Source: Paludibacteraceae bacterium
GTDB taxonomy: Bacteria > Bacteroidota > Bacteroidia > Bacteroidales > Paludibacteraceae
DNA length: 7,539 nucleotides
Reading direction: 5' to 3'
Assembly (NCBI GenBank): GCA_023227695.1
Contig: JALNVE010000158.1
Span: 1 to 7,539 of the forward strand
This document shows, one piece after another, positions 1 to 6,936 of this stretch. A program made the translations under genes and the position numbers. Positions within the stretch are counted from its first letter, which is position 1. Each line of letters starts with the position of its first letter. The notes beneath the pieces are model-generated. The model was given only the letters and a program-made list of their open reading frames with translations, was not told the origin of the DNA and did not search any database.

Positions 1-2
1 GA

Positions 3-470
3 CAGGAGAAGTCTGTAAGGGATAGGTTGAAAGAGTTTGGTGTGGAAACTTTTCTGCCTACTCGTGTGGAGGTACGTCAATGGCATGATAGAAAAAAAAA
101 GGTGGAGATTTCATTGATCCCTAATACCATTTTTATTCATGAAGAGAAAGACAAAGCCTTGTCTATGGCCAATTATGAGGGAATTCCAATTACTTATCTG
201 ATCGATTATTTGACACATAAGATGATGGTCATTCCTGACAGACAGATGCAAAACTTCATGTTCCTGTTGGATGTATCAGATGAGTCCATGAAAATTGAGG
301 ATGGCATTTTATATCAAAAAGGAGATAAAATCCGTGTTCTTAAAGGTCCTTTTGCAGGATTGGAGGGCGAGATGATGAGAATCAATGGTAATGACCGTGT
401 GGTGGTGAAGTTGGAAGGCTTGATTGCTTGTTCTGTTGAAATTCCTGGTGGATTTATCGAAAAGGCTTGA
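3..470 (+). CDS. UpxY-family transcription antiterminator (NusG-like), 5' end missing
   Basis: The reading frame is open from the left edge, so the true start lies outside the window and the codon at 27 (TTG) is internal. The visible 155 or so residues match the UpxY/NusG-like family known from Bacteroides capsule loci. The end of the NusG N-terminal domain carries the typical 'FLPTR-EVRQWHDRKKKVE-LIPN' block, followed by 'PDRQMQNFMFLLD', and then a C-terminal KOW-like segment (GDKIRVLKGPFAGLEGE). Family members bind RNA polymerase early in a polysaccharide operon and stop premature termination across the long 5' leader and operon; this role is known for B. fragilis UpxY and is inferred here. 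UpxY genes are normally followed by upxZ and many glycosyltransferase genes. Here only acyltransferase sequence follows. Family assignment is firm; which operon it serves is unknown. Confidence 0.9.
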   Translation, partial: QEKSVRDRLKEFGVETFLPTRVEVRQWHDRKKKVEISLIPNTIFIHEEKDKALSMANYEGIPITYLIDYLTHKMMVIPDRQMQNFMFLLDVSDESMKIEDGILYQKGDKIRVLKGPFAGLEGEMMRINGNDRVVVKLEGLIACSVEIPGGFIEKA

Positions 471-486
471 TAAATGCCTTTTATCA
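460..486 (+). terminator. possible weak hairpin terminator after upxY
   Basis: AAAAGGC (460-466) and GCCTTTT (476-482) form a 7-bp stem with a 9-base loop that straddles the upxY stop codon. An alternative AT-rich stem, TGATAAA (468-474) with TTTATCA (480-486), overlaps it. The U-run is only four bases, so termination would be weak. It could equally be a chance AT-rich fold. Confidence 0.3.
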
Positions 487-542
487 CTAAATAGTAGAGA
501 ATGTGATTTCTTATCATTTTTTATCTATGCAATAAAAGCTTT

Positions 543-574
543 TTTGTAGTAGGTCAGTATAACAAATATTTTTT
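543..574 (+). promoter_or_regulatory. candidate Bacteroidetes promoter upstream of acyltransferase remnant
   Basis: TTTG (543-546) is followed after 20 bases by TATTTTTT (567-574), which matches the Bacteroidetes -7 consensus TANNTTTG at all but the last base. The spacing fits the known 19-21 base range. It lies just upstream of the ATG at 594. The region is AT-rich, so a chance match is possible. Confidence 0.3.
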
Positions 575-593
575 TATTAACAAAAAGGCTTAA

Positions 594-814
594 ATGGGGG
601 GATGCGTATCTCATTTTTTTGATGTAGCAAAGGCAATATGCCTATTTTTAGCCGTTTTTGGTCATTATTTCCAGATAATTCTCCCCAATGGTATGTGAAT
701 ATGTGGTCTGTGATTTACACCTTTCATATGCCATTATTCATGTTTGCTAGTGGATTTGTATATGTTGCAACAAGAAAGGAATGCTTTTGTAAGGATGTTG
801 TTTGGTTTGGGTGA
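594..814 (+). pseudogene. acyltransferase-3 family remnant (frameshifted and truncated)
   Basis: Starting at ATG 594, the first frame encodes 'FFDVAKAICLFLAVFGHYF', the typical first membrane helix of acyltransferase-3 proteins with its conserved histidine. That frame soon reaches a stop (TGA after 'LPNGM'). Moving by one base at about 671 restores a sensible continuation, 'PDNSPQWYVNMWSVIYTFHM' and then 'PLFMFASGFVYVATRKE', which is the expected second-helix region, until TGA at 812-814. One missing C in the 'TTTCC' run would explain the shift. After about position 790 the similarity fades and the other 250 or so residues of the family are absent. This is a dead N-terminal fragment of a gene of the same family as its downstream neighbour. 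A sequencing error could explain the frameshift but not the missing C-terminal part. Confidence 0.75.
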
Positions 815-880
815 TAAAATGATGTATACAGAAGCTGAATTTAGCATACAAAAAAAAATTATTTACTAAATATTATTATT

Positions 881-1921
881 ATGATTGATTGTCTTTTGAC
901 CTCATTTATTCCTTTGCTTCTATTGATTGTTACAGTTTGGGGATGTAAGAAGAATGAGGAAGGTTCTGACTTTATGTCGAAGAATTACACAAATGTATTG
1001 AAGGCCTGTTGTTGTATCATTGTAATTATGGTTCATGTTCCTGCTGCACGTGGAAATATGGTTCAGGATGCCCTAGGTAGTTTTGCATTTGTATGTGTGA
1101 CTTTCTTTTTCTTGTTTTCTGCTTATGGCATGAATTTAAGTGTCAAGAAAAATCCTTCATATGTGAATGGTTTTTGGAAAAACAGACTTGCAGCTTTGTT
1201 GATTCCTTGTGTTGTTATTAATGTGTTTGAGTTCTTTATCAGTACTACTATCGTTGGATTTGAATCCAGTGTTAAGTTTCTCTATGAAATAAATAATTAT
1301 GTTTTGGTACTTTTACAATATTGTTTTTTGTTTTGGCTCGTTCAGTTGGGACGAAAATATTATCAAGAAAAAACAGCAAATGTTCTTTTAATTTCGATAG
1401 TGTTTTTGTCAAGTATTCTGCTTTATTTATTGACATACAGCGAAGACTCTTCTAAAAGTGGTTGGTGCTTTGAACGCATGGGATTAGTGTGGGGTATCTT
1501 GGCGTTCTCTTTCTTCCCTTTGCTAAAGAATTTTGTGAAGTTTTCATTTAAGAGCGTTGCTATTGTCGGAATGTTATGTCTTTTGTTGGGTGTTGCCTAT
1601 TTGAAATATAAATATGTCTATTTTTATGGGGAGTATTTGTTGAAAATAGTCCTTGGTGTAGTTATTGTTTTATTCGTATTTATGTTAACATCTCGTCTTA
1701 CGTTAGGAAATAAAATAATACTCTTTCTTGGGGATATTTCGTATGAAGTCTATTTGACCCATGGCTTTATAATGTATGTTTTAAGTAGGCTATTTCCAAG
1801 TTTAACTTCTGGAGTATTTGTAGTCTTGACAGTTGCTGCAACAATTCTGTTTTCGTCCATCATTCACATGGTTGACAAACCGATGGTGAAGTGGTGTAGA
1901 AATTATCAGTTGAAATCATAG
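881..1921 (+). CDS. acyltransferase-3 family integral membrane protein
   Basis: This 346-residue protein has about ten hydrophobic helices, as expected for the acyltransferase-3 family, whose members O-acylate surface polysaccharides or lipid-linked sugars from the inner membrane. Family signs are 'TNVLKACCCIIVIMVHVP' (residues 37-54) with the conserved histidine at 52, 'FFFLFSAYGM' (75-84) followed by the basic 'FWKNRLAALLIP' (98-109), 'DISYEVYLTH' (285-294) in a late helix, and 'VDKPMVKW' (331-338) near the C terminus. The family length is usually 330-380, so the gene looks complete. The ATG at 881 has no Shine-Dalgarno, which is normal for this phylum. Met32 is an alternative start that would drop one N-terminal hydrophobic helix. 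The gene is AT-rich compared with the genes from 2080 on, consistent with horizontally acquired polysaccharide DNA. Substrate and acyl group cannot be told. It ends 37 bases before a strong terminator. Confidence 0.88.
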   Translation: MIDCLLTSFIPLLLLIVTVWGCKKNEEGSDFMSKNYTNVLKACCCIIVIMVHVPAARGNMVQDALGSFAFVCVTFFFLFSAYGMNLSVKKNPSYVNGFWKNRLAALLIPCVVINVFEFFISTTIVGFESSVKFLYEINNYVLVLLQYCFLFWLVQLGRKYYQEKTANVLLISIVFLSSILLYLLTYSEDSSKSGWCFERMGLVWGILAFSFFPLLKNFVKFSFKSVAIVGMLCLLLGVAYLKYKYVYFYGEYLLKIVLGVVIVLFVFMLTSRLTLGNKIILFLGDISYEVYLTHGFIMYVLSRLFPSLTSGVFVVLTVAATILFSSIIHMVDKPMVKWCRNYQLKS

Positions 1922-1954
1922 AATTTAGATAGTCGTTTTATTATAGAGAGATAT

Positions 1955-1989
1955 AAAGAGGATGGTGATTTTTCATCATCCTTTTTTTG
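1955..1989 (+). terminator. intrinsic terminator after the acyltransferase gene
   Basis: AGGATGGTGA (1959-1968) pairs with TCATCATCCT (1973-1982) to give a 10-bp stem with one G-U pair and a TTTT loop. A run of T follows on the 3' side. The A residues on the 5' flank (1955-1957) lengthen the stem and would also give partial activity for the opposite strand. It separates the accessory polysaccharide block from the core gene block. Confidence 0.88.
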
Positions 1990-2021
1990 TCTATATATTC
2001 CATTGTATGGTGGGAAAATTG

Positions 2022-2029
2022 TATTTTTG
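2022..2029 (+). promoter_or_regulatory. candidate -7 box for the lipid kinase-kdsA transcript
   Basis: TATTTTTG fits the Bacteroidetes TANNTTTG -7 box exactly and lies 50 bases before the ATG at 2080, downstream of the terminator. The only nearby -33-like element, ATTG at 2002-2005, is spaced 16 bases away, a little short. A promoter is expected here because of the upstream terminator. Confidence 0.45.
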
Positions 2030-2079
2030 CTTTTTGATAAAATGGTAACTTATTCTTTGTCGAAAAAAGAAAATCTGAT

Positions 2080-3024
2080 ATGACCGAAGAGAAGAAAAAA
2101 TGGGCCGTAATTGCTAATCCCAAATCGGGAACAAGACGCTACTTCCGTAGACGCGTGTCTGTGGAGGATCGTCTTCGAGATGCGGGACTGGACGTGGAGT
2201 TCGTCTTCTCAAAATATCCTGGTCATGCGAGCGAGTTAGCTCAAGATTTTATCGACAAAAAGGGTGTCCGTAACTTGATTGTGGTAGGCGGCGATGGAAC
2301 GATTAGCGAGGTTATTCATGGCATTTTTTCTTCGTCTGCCGATACGCGCCAAATCCTTTTTGCCGTCATTCCGACAGGAACGGGCAACGACTGGTCGCGT
2401 TATTGGGGCATCAAAAAAGGCTTGAAACGATGCGTTGAGATTATCAAAAAGGGAAATGCGCGTTACATAGATATCGGCAAACTCACTTACCACATAAAGC
2501 GTGAGCCTTTTGTGAAATATTTCATCAATTCGGTAGGAATTGGATATGATGCGCAGGTGGTGCAGTATGCTGAGGCGATAGGACATTTTCTTCATGGAAA
2601 ATCGTGGGTTTATTCCTTTGCCGTGATTGCTGGAGCGGTTATGCACTCTTCCAAAATGTTGCGTCTGGTGGCCGATGGTGGAAAATATACGATAGAGGAT
2701 AAGGTTTACTCTATGTCAATTGCCAATGGCCCTTACACGGGTGGCGGTATCAAACAGACCCCGCAGGCCAGTCCGCTGGATGGTAAGTTTGATATTATGG
2801 CAGTAGTTCGACCCTCCTTTTTTCAATTGATCGCTTCGCTGTACCGATTGTTCAGAACCAATCTGCAGGAAGATTCATGTGTGAAGTATTTCCGTGCGGA
2901 GGAGCTGGAGATAACGACAGCCAAAAGACATAAGATTGAGGTGGACGGTATTTTGATGCGAGGAGCCAAGAGCCCCTATAATTTGAGCATCATTCCGCAG
3001 GCAATAAAGATGATTGTTCCTTGA
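2080..3024 (+). CDS. YegS/DAGK-family lipid kinase
   Basis: This is a 314-residue diacylglycerol kinase catalytic-domain protein, the usual length for the YegS/BmrU/DgkB family. These soluble or membrane-associated enzymes use ATP to phosphorylate diacylglycerol or related lipids, feeding products back into phospholipid synthesis. Visible motifs are the N-terminal nucleotide-fold strand 'ANPKSG' (12-17), the signature 'VVGGDGTISEV' (68-78), 'IPTGTGNDWSR' (97-107), 'GGGIKQTPQASPLDGKFDI' (221-239), typical of the C-terminal beta domain, and 'EVDG' (287-290). Nothing key appears missing. The ATG at 2080 starts just before the first beta strand. Its stop is 27 bases before kdsA on the same strand, suggesting one transcript and a shared envelope-lipid theme. 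The exact lipid substrate is unknown; sphingolipid-type substrates are possible in this phylum. Confidence 0.92.
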   Translation: MTEEKKKWAVIANPKSGTRRYFRRRVSVEDRLRDAGLDVEFVFSKYPGHASELAQDFIDKKGVRNLIVVGGDGTISEVIHGIFSSSADTRQILFAVIPTGTGNDWSRYWGIKKGLKRCVEIIKKGNARYIDIGKLTYHIKREPFVKYFINSVGIGYDAQVVQYAEAIGHFLHGKSWVYSFAVIAGAVMHSSKMLRLVADGGKYTIEDKVYSMSIANGPYTGGGIKQTPQASPLDGKFDIMAVVRPSFFQLIASLYRLFRTNLQEDSCVKYFRAEELEITTAKRHKIEVDGILMRGAKSPYNLSIIPQAIKMIVP

Positions 3025-3051
3025 TGGATCTTAAGACAGAAATAATTAATA

Positions 3052-3870
3052 ATGATAAATATGATTCCAAAGTTAAAGTATACAGATTCGGGAAATTTCT
3101 TCATTTTGGCTGGACCTTGCGTTATAGAGGGCGAGGAAATGGCATTCCGCATTGCGGAGCATATCATGAAAGTGTCCGATCAATTGAAAGTGCCTTTTGT
3201 TTTTAAGGGTTCTTATCGTAAGGCCAACCGTTCGCGAATAGATTCGTTCAGCGGTATTGGCGACGAAAAGGCTTTGAAAATTTTGGAGAAGGTAGGCGCT
3301 TCCTTTGGAATTCCTACGGTGACGGATATCCATGCGGCGAATGAGGCTGAGATGGCTGCTGCCTACGTGGATGTTCTTCAGATTCCCGCATTCTTGTGTC
3401 GCCAGACTGATATATTGATGGCTGCCGCTCAGACAGGAAAAGTAGTCAACATAAAGAAGGGTCAGTTCCTTTCTGCTGAGTCAATGCAGTTTGCTGCCCA
3501 AAAGGTGGTCGATTGCGGAAACAAGAACGTGATGTTGACAGATAGAGGTACCACCTTCGGTTATCAGGATTTGGTGGTCGATTTCAGAGGCATTCCGATT
3601 ATGCAGAAGACCGGTTTCCCTGTAATTTTGGATATCACCCATTCTTTACAGCAGCCTAATCAGACTTTAGGTGTGACAGGCGGAAATCCTGAGATGATCG
3701 AGACCATTGCCCGTGCCGGCGTAGCTGTTGGCGTGGATGGTCTTTTCTTGGAGACTCATTTTGATCCGGCTAACGCAAAATCTGATGGTGCCAACATGTT
3801 GAAGCTCGATTTGTTCGAGCCTTTGTTGACAAAGTTGGTCCGCATCCGTCAGACAATCAATCAGATTTAA
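3052..3870 (+). CDS. kdsA: 3-deoxy-8-phosphooctulonate synthase (Kdo-8-phosphate synthase)
   Basis: KdsA condenses phosphoenolpyruvate with D-arabinose 5-phosphate to give Kdo-8-phosphate, the precursor of Kdo in the LPS inner core; it acts in the cytoplasm. The 272-residue protein shows the family motifs 'LAGPCVIEG' (19-27), 'FVFKGSYRKANRS' (49-61), 'TDIH' (91-94), 'IPAFLCRQTD' (111-120), 'VNIKKGQF' (132-139), 'DRGTTFGYQDLVVDFR' (164-179), 'DITHSLQQPN' (194-203) and 'ETHFDPANAKSDG' (234-246). Cys23, His197, Glu234 and Asp245 match the metal ligands Cys11, His185, Glu222 and Asp233 of the Aquifex aeolicus enzyme at a constant offset of 12, so this is inferred to be the metal-dependent class. 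The E. coli metal-free enzyme has Asn at the Cys position. A second in-frame ATG at 3061 (MIPKLKY) fits homologous N termini as well or better. Co-transcription with the lipid kinase is likely. Confidence 0.96.
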   Translation: MINMIPKLKYTDSGNFFILAGPCVIEGEEMAFRIAEHIMKVSDQLKVPFVFKGSYRKANRSRIDSFSGIGDEKALKILEKVGASFGIPTVTDIHAANEAEMAAAYVDVLQIPAFLCRQTDILMAAAQTGKVVNIKKGQFLSAESMQFAAQKVVDCGNKNVMLTDRGTTFGYQDLVVDFRGIPIMQKTGFPVILDITHSLQQPNQTLGVTGGNPEMIETIARAGVAVGVDGLFLETHFDPANAKSDGANMLKLDLFEPLLTKLVRIRQTINQI

Positions 3871-3876
3871 TTTTTA

Positions 3877-3943
3877 AGGTGGAAATAAGTAGAAACCACC
3901 TCGATATTTAGTAACAGAAGAGAAGGACGGTTATCTCGCCCTT
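3877..3943 (+). other. two small hairpins between kdsA and hisS
   Basis: AGGTGG (3877-3882) can pair with CCACCT (3896-3901) across a 13-base loop. AAGGACG (3923-3929) can pair with CGCCCTT (3937-3943) with one mismatch and a 7-base loop. Neither is followed by a real U-run, so they do not look like standard terminators. They could be mRNA processing or stability elements, or chance folds. No good promoter is seen in this gap, so hisS may be reached by readthrough from kdsA. Confidence 0.3.
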
Positions 3944-3966
3944 TAATGATAAATATTTTTTTGAAG

Positions 3967-5328
3967 ATGGCAACAAAACCTTCTATACCCAAGGGTACAA
4001 GAGATTTCGCACCGATAGAGATGGCGCGACGTAATTATATATTCAATACAATCAAAGAGGTGTTTCGATTGTATGGATTCCAGCAGATAGAGACTCCGGC
4101 AATTGAGAACCTCTCTACTTTGATGGGAAAATATGGAGAAGAGGGAGATAAGCTCCTTTTCAAGATTTTGAACTCAGGCGATTTCATGGCAGGCATAGAC
4201 CAAGCAGAATTGGAGTCTCGTAACTCTTTGAAGTTGACCAACAAGATTTCTGAGAAGGGATTACGTTACGACCTTACGGTTCCGTTTGCCCGTTTCGTGG
4301 TGATGAACAGAGATAAGCTCTCTTTCCCTTTCAAACGTTATCAGATTCAGCCAGTTTGGCGTGCAGATAAGCCTCAGAAGGGTAGATACCGCGAATTCTA
4401 CCAGTGCGACGTTGACGTTGTAGGTAGCAACTCGTTGATGAATGAGGTGGAATTGATGCAGATTGTAGACGAGGTTTACCGTCGTTTGAAGGTAAATGTC
4501 TGCATCAAAATCAATAACCGAAAGATTCTGACGGGTATTGCAGAGGTGATTGGTCAGGCAGATAAGATTGTCGACATTACCGTGGCTATCGACAAATTGG
4601 ATAAGATTGGATTGGAGAATGTCAACGCTGAGTTGGCTTCTAAAGATATTTCGCAACAGTCTATAGACAAACTGCAGCCAATCATTTTGTTGCAGGGTAC
4701 GAACGAAGAGAAGTTGCAGACCATTAAAACTGTCTTGGCTTCTTCGGAGATCGGTATGAAAGGAGTGGAGGAGATCTCTACTATCTTGGAATATATCAAG
4801 ACTCTTGGCGTGGAGACAGAGGTTGAGTTGGATTTGACTTTGGCTCGTGGTTTGAACTACTACACCGGAGCCATTTTCGAGGTGAAGGCAAAGGATGTTC
4901 AGATTGGAAGCATCACAGGTGGTGGTCGTTACGACAACTTGACCGGTGTGTTTGGCGTTGATGGTTTGTCTGGTGTCGGCATTTCTTTCGGTGCAGACCG
5001 TATCTACGACGTGTTGAATCAGTTGGATCTTTATCCGGCAGAGATGCTTCAGTCAACCAAGGTGTTGTTTGCAACCTTTGGCGAAGAGGAGTTGAAGTTT
5101 GCCATGAAGTGCTTGAAGTCTGTTCGTGCAGCAGGTATTGTTGGCGAGGTTTATCCCGAGCCAGTAAAAATGAAGAAACAGATGGGTTATGCCGATTCTA
5201 AAGGCGTTCCTTTTGTTGCCATTATCGGAGAGACGGAGTTGAGCTCTAATAAGTTGATGCTTAAGAATATGACTACAGGAGAGCAAACGTTGGTTTCTGT
5301 TGAGGAGTTGATTTCTCAACTAAAATAA
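3967..5328 (+). CDS. hisS: histidyl-tRNA synthetase
   Basis: HisRS charges tRNA-His with histidine in the cytoplasm; it is a homodimeric class II synthetase. Starting at ATG 3967 the protein has 453 residues and opens with 'MATKPSIPKGTRDF', the usual N terminus of Bacteroidetes HisS. An in-frame ATG at 3946 would add seven residues (MINIFLK) with no counterpart in the family, so I prefer 3967. In this numbering the ATP and histidine site blocks are 'GLRYDLTVPFARF' (98-110), class II motif 2 from 'QPVWRADKPQKGRYREF' to 'QCDVDVVG' (128-153), the histidine-specific 'LARGLNYYTG' (292-301), 'GGGRYDNL' (318-325) and motif 3 'GVGISFGADRI' (336-346). The C-terminal anticodon-binding domain runs from about 363 to the end. 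No key residue is missing. It follows kdsA on the same strand after a 96-base gap and is followed by an independent promoter. Confidence 0.97.
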   Translation: MATKPSIPKGTRDFAPIEMARRNYIFNTIKEVFRLYGFQQIETPAIENLSTLMGKYGEEGDKLLFKILNSGDFMAGIDQAELESRNSLKLTNKISEKGLRYDLTVPFARFVVMNRDKLSFPFKRYQIQPVWRADKPQKGRYREFYQCDVDVVGSNSLMNEVELMQIVDEVYRRLKVNVCIKINNRKILTGIAEVIGQADKIVDITVAIDKLDKIGLENVNAELASKDISQQSIDKLQPIILLQGTNEEKLQTIKTVLASSEIGMKGVEEISTILEYIKTLGVETEVELDLTLARGLNYYTGAIFEVKAKDVQIGSITGGGRYDNLTGVFGVDGLSGVGISFGADRIYDVLNQLDLYPAEMLQSTKVLFATFGEEELKFAMKCLKSVRAAGIVGEVYPEPVKMKKQMGYADSKGVPFVAIIGETELSSNKLMLKNMTTGEQTLVSVEELISQLK

Positions 5329-5336
5329 CGATTTTT

Positions 5337-5367
5337 CTTGTGTAGAAAAAAATATGATTTATTTTTG
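5337..5367 (+). promoter_or_regulatory. Bacteroidetes-type promoter for the carboxynorspermidine synthase-like gene
   Basis: CTTG (5337-5340) as the -33 element is followed after 19 bases by TATTTTTG (5360-5367), an exact TANNTTTG -7 box. This is the known sigma-ABfr spacing. Transcription would start near 5373-5376, giving a leader of about 55-60 bases. The leader contains a small dyad, GACTC (5372-5376) and GAGTC (5388-5392), of unknown meaning. It implies that the downstream gene is a separate transcription unit from hisS. Confidence 0.65.
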
Positions 5368-5430
5368 TGCTGACTCTGAATTGTAGGGAGTCGACTATTG
5401 AAAATATTTATAGTAATTTAAAAAGAAAGA

Positions 5431-6633
5431 ATGTCAAAAGTTCTCATTATCGGAGTAGGCGGTGTAGGTACCGTTGTTGCTCACAAAGTGGCTCAGAATA
5501 GCGATGTCTTCACTGACATTGTTCTTGCTAGCCGAACTAAGTCGAAGTGTGATAAAGTAGCCGCTGACATAGAGAAACGTCTCGGAGTCAAAGTGACTAC
5601 AGATAGTGTGGATGCGGATAGCGTTGATCAGTTGGTGGCTTTGTTTAAGAAGCATCAACCTAAGTTGGTGATTAATGTTGCACTCCCTTATCAAGATTTG
5701 ACGATAATGGATGCCTGCCTTGCATGTGGCGTCAACTATTTGGATACGGCCAATTATGAGCCTAAAGACGTGGCTCATTTCGAATACAGCTGGCAGTGGG
5801 CTTATAAAGATAAATTTGAAAAGGCTGGTTTGACTGCAATCTTAGGTTGCGGTTTCGACCCAGGAGTTTCTGGCGTTTATACTGCATACGCAGCTAAGCA
5901 TCATTTCGATGAGATCCATTATTTGGATATCGTAGACTGTAACGCAGGAAACCACCACAAGGCTTTCGCAACCAACTTCAACCCCGAGATCAACATCCGT
6001 GAGATTACCCAGAAGGGTCGTTTCTACGAGAATGGCAAATGGGTGGAGACTGGTGCGTTGGAGATTCACAAACCGTTGTCTTATCCTAACATCGGACCAA
6101 AAGATTCTTATTTGATGTATCACGAGGAGTTGGAGTCATTGGTTAAGAACTTCCCTTCTATCAAGAGAGCTCGTTTCTGGATGACTTTCGGACAGGAGTA
6201 CTTGACTCACCTTCGCGTTATTCAAGATATCGGTATGGCTCGTATTGACGAGGTTGAGTACAACGGCATGAAGATCGTTCCTCTTCAGTTCTTGAAGGCT
6301 GTTTTGCCTAATCCTCAGGATTTGGGTGAAAATTACGAGGGCGAAACTAGTATTGGTTGCCGTATCAGAGGTTTGAAAAACGGTAAGGAGAAAACTTACT
6401 ACGTATATAATAACTGTAGCCACCACAATGCATTTTTGGAGACAGGTATGCAGGGCGTAAGCTACACTACAGGTGTTCCTGCCATGATTGGAGCAATGAT
6501 GTTCTTGACCGGCAAATGGAACAAGGTAGGCGTTTACAACGTAGAGGAGTTCGATCCGGATCCATTCATGGAGCAACTCAACAAACAAGGTCTTCCTTGG
6601 CATGAGGTGTTTGATGGTGATCTTGAACTGTAG
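5431..6633 (+). CDS. carboxynorspermidine synthase-like dehydrogenase (saccharopine dehydrogenase family)
   Basis: The 400-residue protein belongs to the saccharopine dehydrogenase-like family and resembles carboxynorspermidine synthase (CANSDH). That enzyme uses NADPH to reductively condense aspartate semialdehyde with putrescine or diaminopropane to form carboxyspermidine or carboxynorspermidine; the decarboxylase NspC then completes polyamine synthesis. Sequence signs are an N-terminal Rossmann motif 'IIGVGGVGTVVAHKV' (6-20), 'LASRTKSKC' (32-40), where basic residues after the second strand fit NADP(H), 'LVINVALPYQD' (79-89), 'GVNYLDTANYEP' (100-111), 'GCGFDPGVSGVYTAYA' (139-154), 'DCNAGNHHKAFATNFNPEIN' (169-188), and a C-terminal 'TTGVPAMIGAMMF' (346-358). 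Length is typical for CANSDH. ATG 5431 lies right at the start of the Rossmann strand. The gene has its own promoter and terminator, so it is monocistronic; no nspC is in the window. Saccharopine or another amino-acid reductase role is less likely. Confidence 0.88.
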   Translation: MSKVLIIGVGGVGTVVAHKVAQNSDVFTDIVLASRTKSKCDKVAADIEKRLGVKVTTDSVDADSVDQLVALFKKHQPKLVINVALPYQDLTIMDACLACGVNYLDTANYEPKDVAHFEYSWQWAYKDKFEKAGLTAILGCGFDPGVSGVYTAYAAKHHFDEIHYLDIVDCNAGNHHKAFATNFNPEINIREITQKGRFYENGKWVETGALEIHKPLSYPNIGPKDSYLMYHEELESLVKNFPSIKRARFWMTFGQEYLTHLRVIQDIGMARIDEVEYNGMKIVPLQFLKAVLPNPQDLGENYEGETSIGCRIRGLKNGKEKTYYVYNNCSHHNAFLETGMQGVSYTTGVPAMIGAMMFLTGKWNKVGVYNVEEFDPDPFMEQLNKQGLPWHEVFDGDLEL

Positions 6634-6654
6634 TACAAAAATCCTATCATAACC

Positions 6655-6690
6655 AGGGGCTGCGTCATCGACGTAGCCCCTTTTGTTTTT
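6655..6690 (+). terminator. strong intrinsic terminator
   Basis: GGGGCTGCGTC (6656-6666) pairs with GACGTAGCCCC (6670-6680) as an 11-bp stem with one G-U pair and a tight ATC loop, then TTTTGTTTTT. It sits 22 bases after the stop of the carboxynorspermidine synthase-like gene and marks the edge between core genes and the AT-rich accessory segment. Confidence 0.95.
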
Positions 6691-6890
6691 GAAAAAGAGG
6701 TTGCTTTCTTTCCAAATTCAGTAAAGACGGAAAGCTCTTTGGCTTTGAGAGATATAAAAGTTTGACAGACACGATTGGATAATAATTCTGGATAAAAAAA
6801 TAAATTGAAAAATTAAAAGTCGAACCTCTAACATATGGTATAGTGTATAATTGTTATCAAAGCAATATAAAAAAGGTATAACCAAATGTT
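6691..6890 (+). other. AT-rich noncoding stretch, no gene recognised
   Basis: No open frame of useful length or recognisable protein or RNA motif was found on either strand. Only weak dyads are present, such as CTTTCC (6708-6713) with GGAAAG (6729-6734). The base composition is more AT-rich than the genes before it. It may be a decayed end of an inserted segment, but the sequence gives no direct proof. Confidence 0.4.
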
Positions 6891-6936
6891 TACAACTTTT
6901 TTATGAATCAAAACTATCTTAAGTGCAAAAGTTGTA
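6891..6936. repeat. 10-bp perfect inverted repeat overlapping a promoter box
   Basis: TACAACTTTT (6891-6900) is the exact reverse complement of AAAAGTTGTA (6927-6936), separated by 26 bases. The right arm overlaps the first two bases of a perfect -7 box (6935-6942) and the left arm lies about 35-44 bases upstream of it. This placement would suit a dimeric regulator that binds two sites, but AT-rich DNA yields such repeats by chance fairly easily. Confidence 0.5.

Noticed and set aside
2050..2059. TATTCTTTG as a promoter box for the lipid kinase gene
   Set aside because: It has one extra base inside the TANNTTTG pattern and lies very close to the ATG; the exact match at 2022-2029 is better.
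1941..2123. 60-codon minus-strand ORF between the acyltransferase and the lipid kinase
   Set aside because: It runs through the terminator hairpin and the start of the lipid kinase gene and has no recognisable protein features.
3021..3206. 61-codon plus-strand ORF overlapping the kdsA start
   Set aside because: It overlaps the well-supported kdsA frame, shows no family motif, and ends inside the conserved kdsA coding region.
4035..6603. Several long minus-strand open frames opposite hisS and the carboxynorspermidine synthase-like gene
   Set aside because: They are shadows of strongly conserved plus-strand genes; their translations show no domain pattern.
6696..6831. AGAGGTT (6696-6702) and AACCTCT (6825-6831) as possible element ends
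   Set aside because: Only 7 bp, with no transposase between them and no flanking duplication; likely chance.
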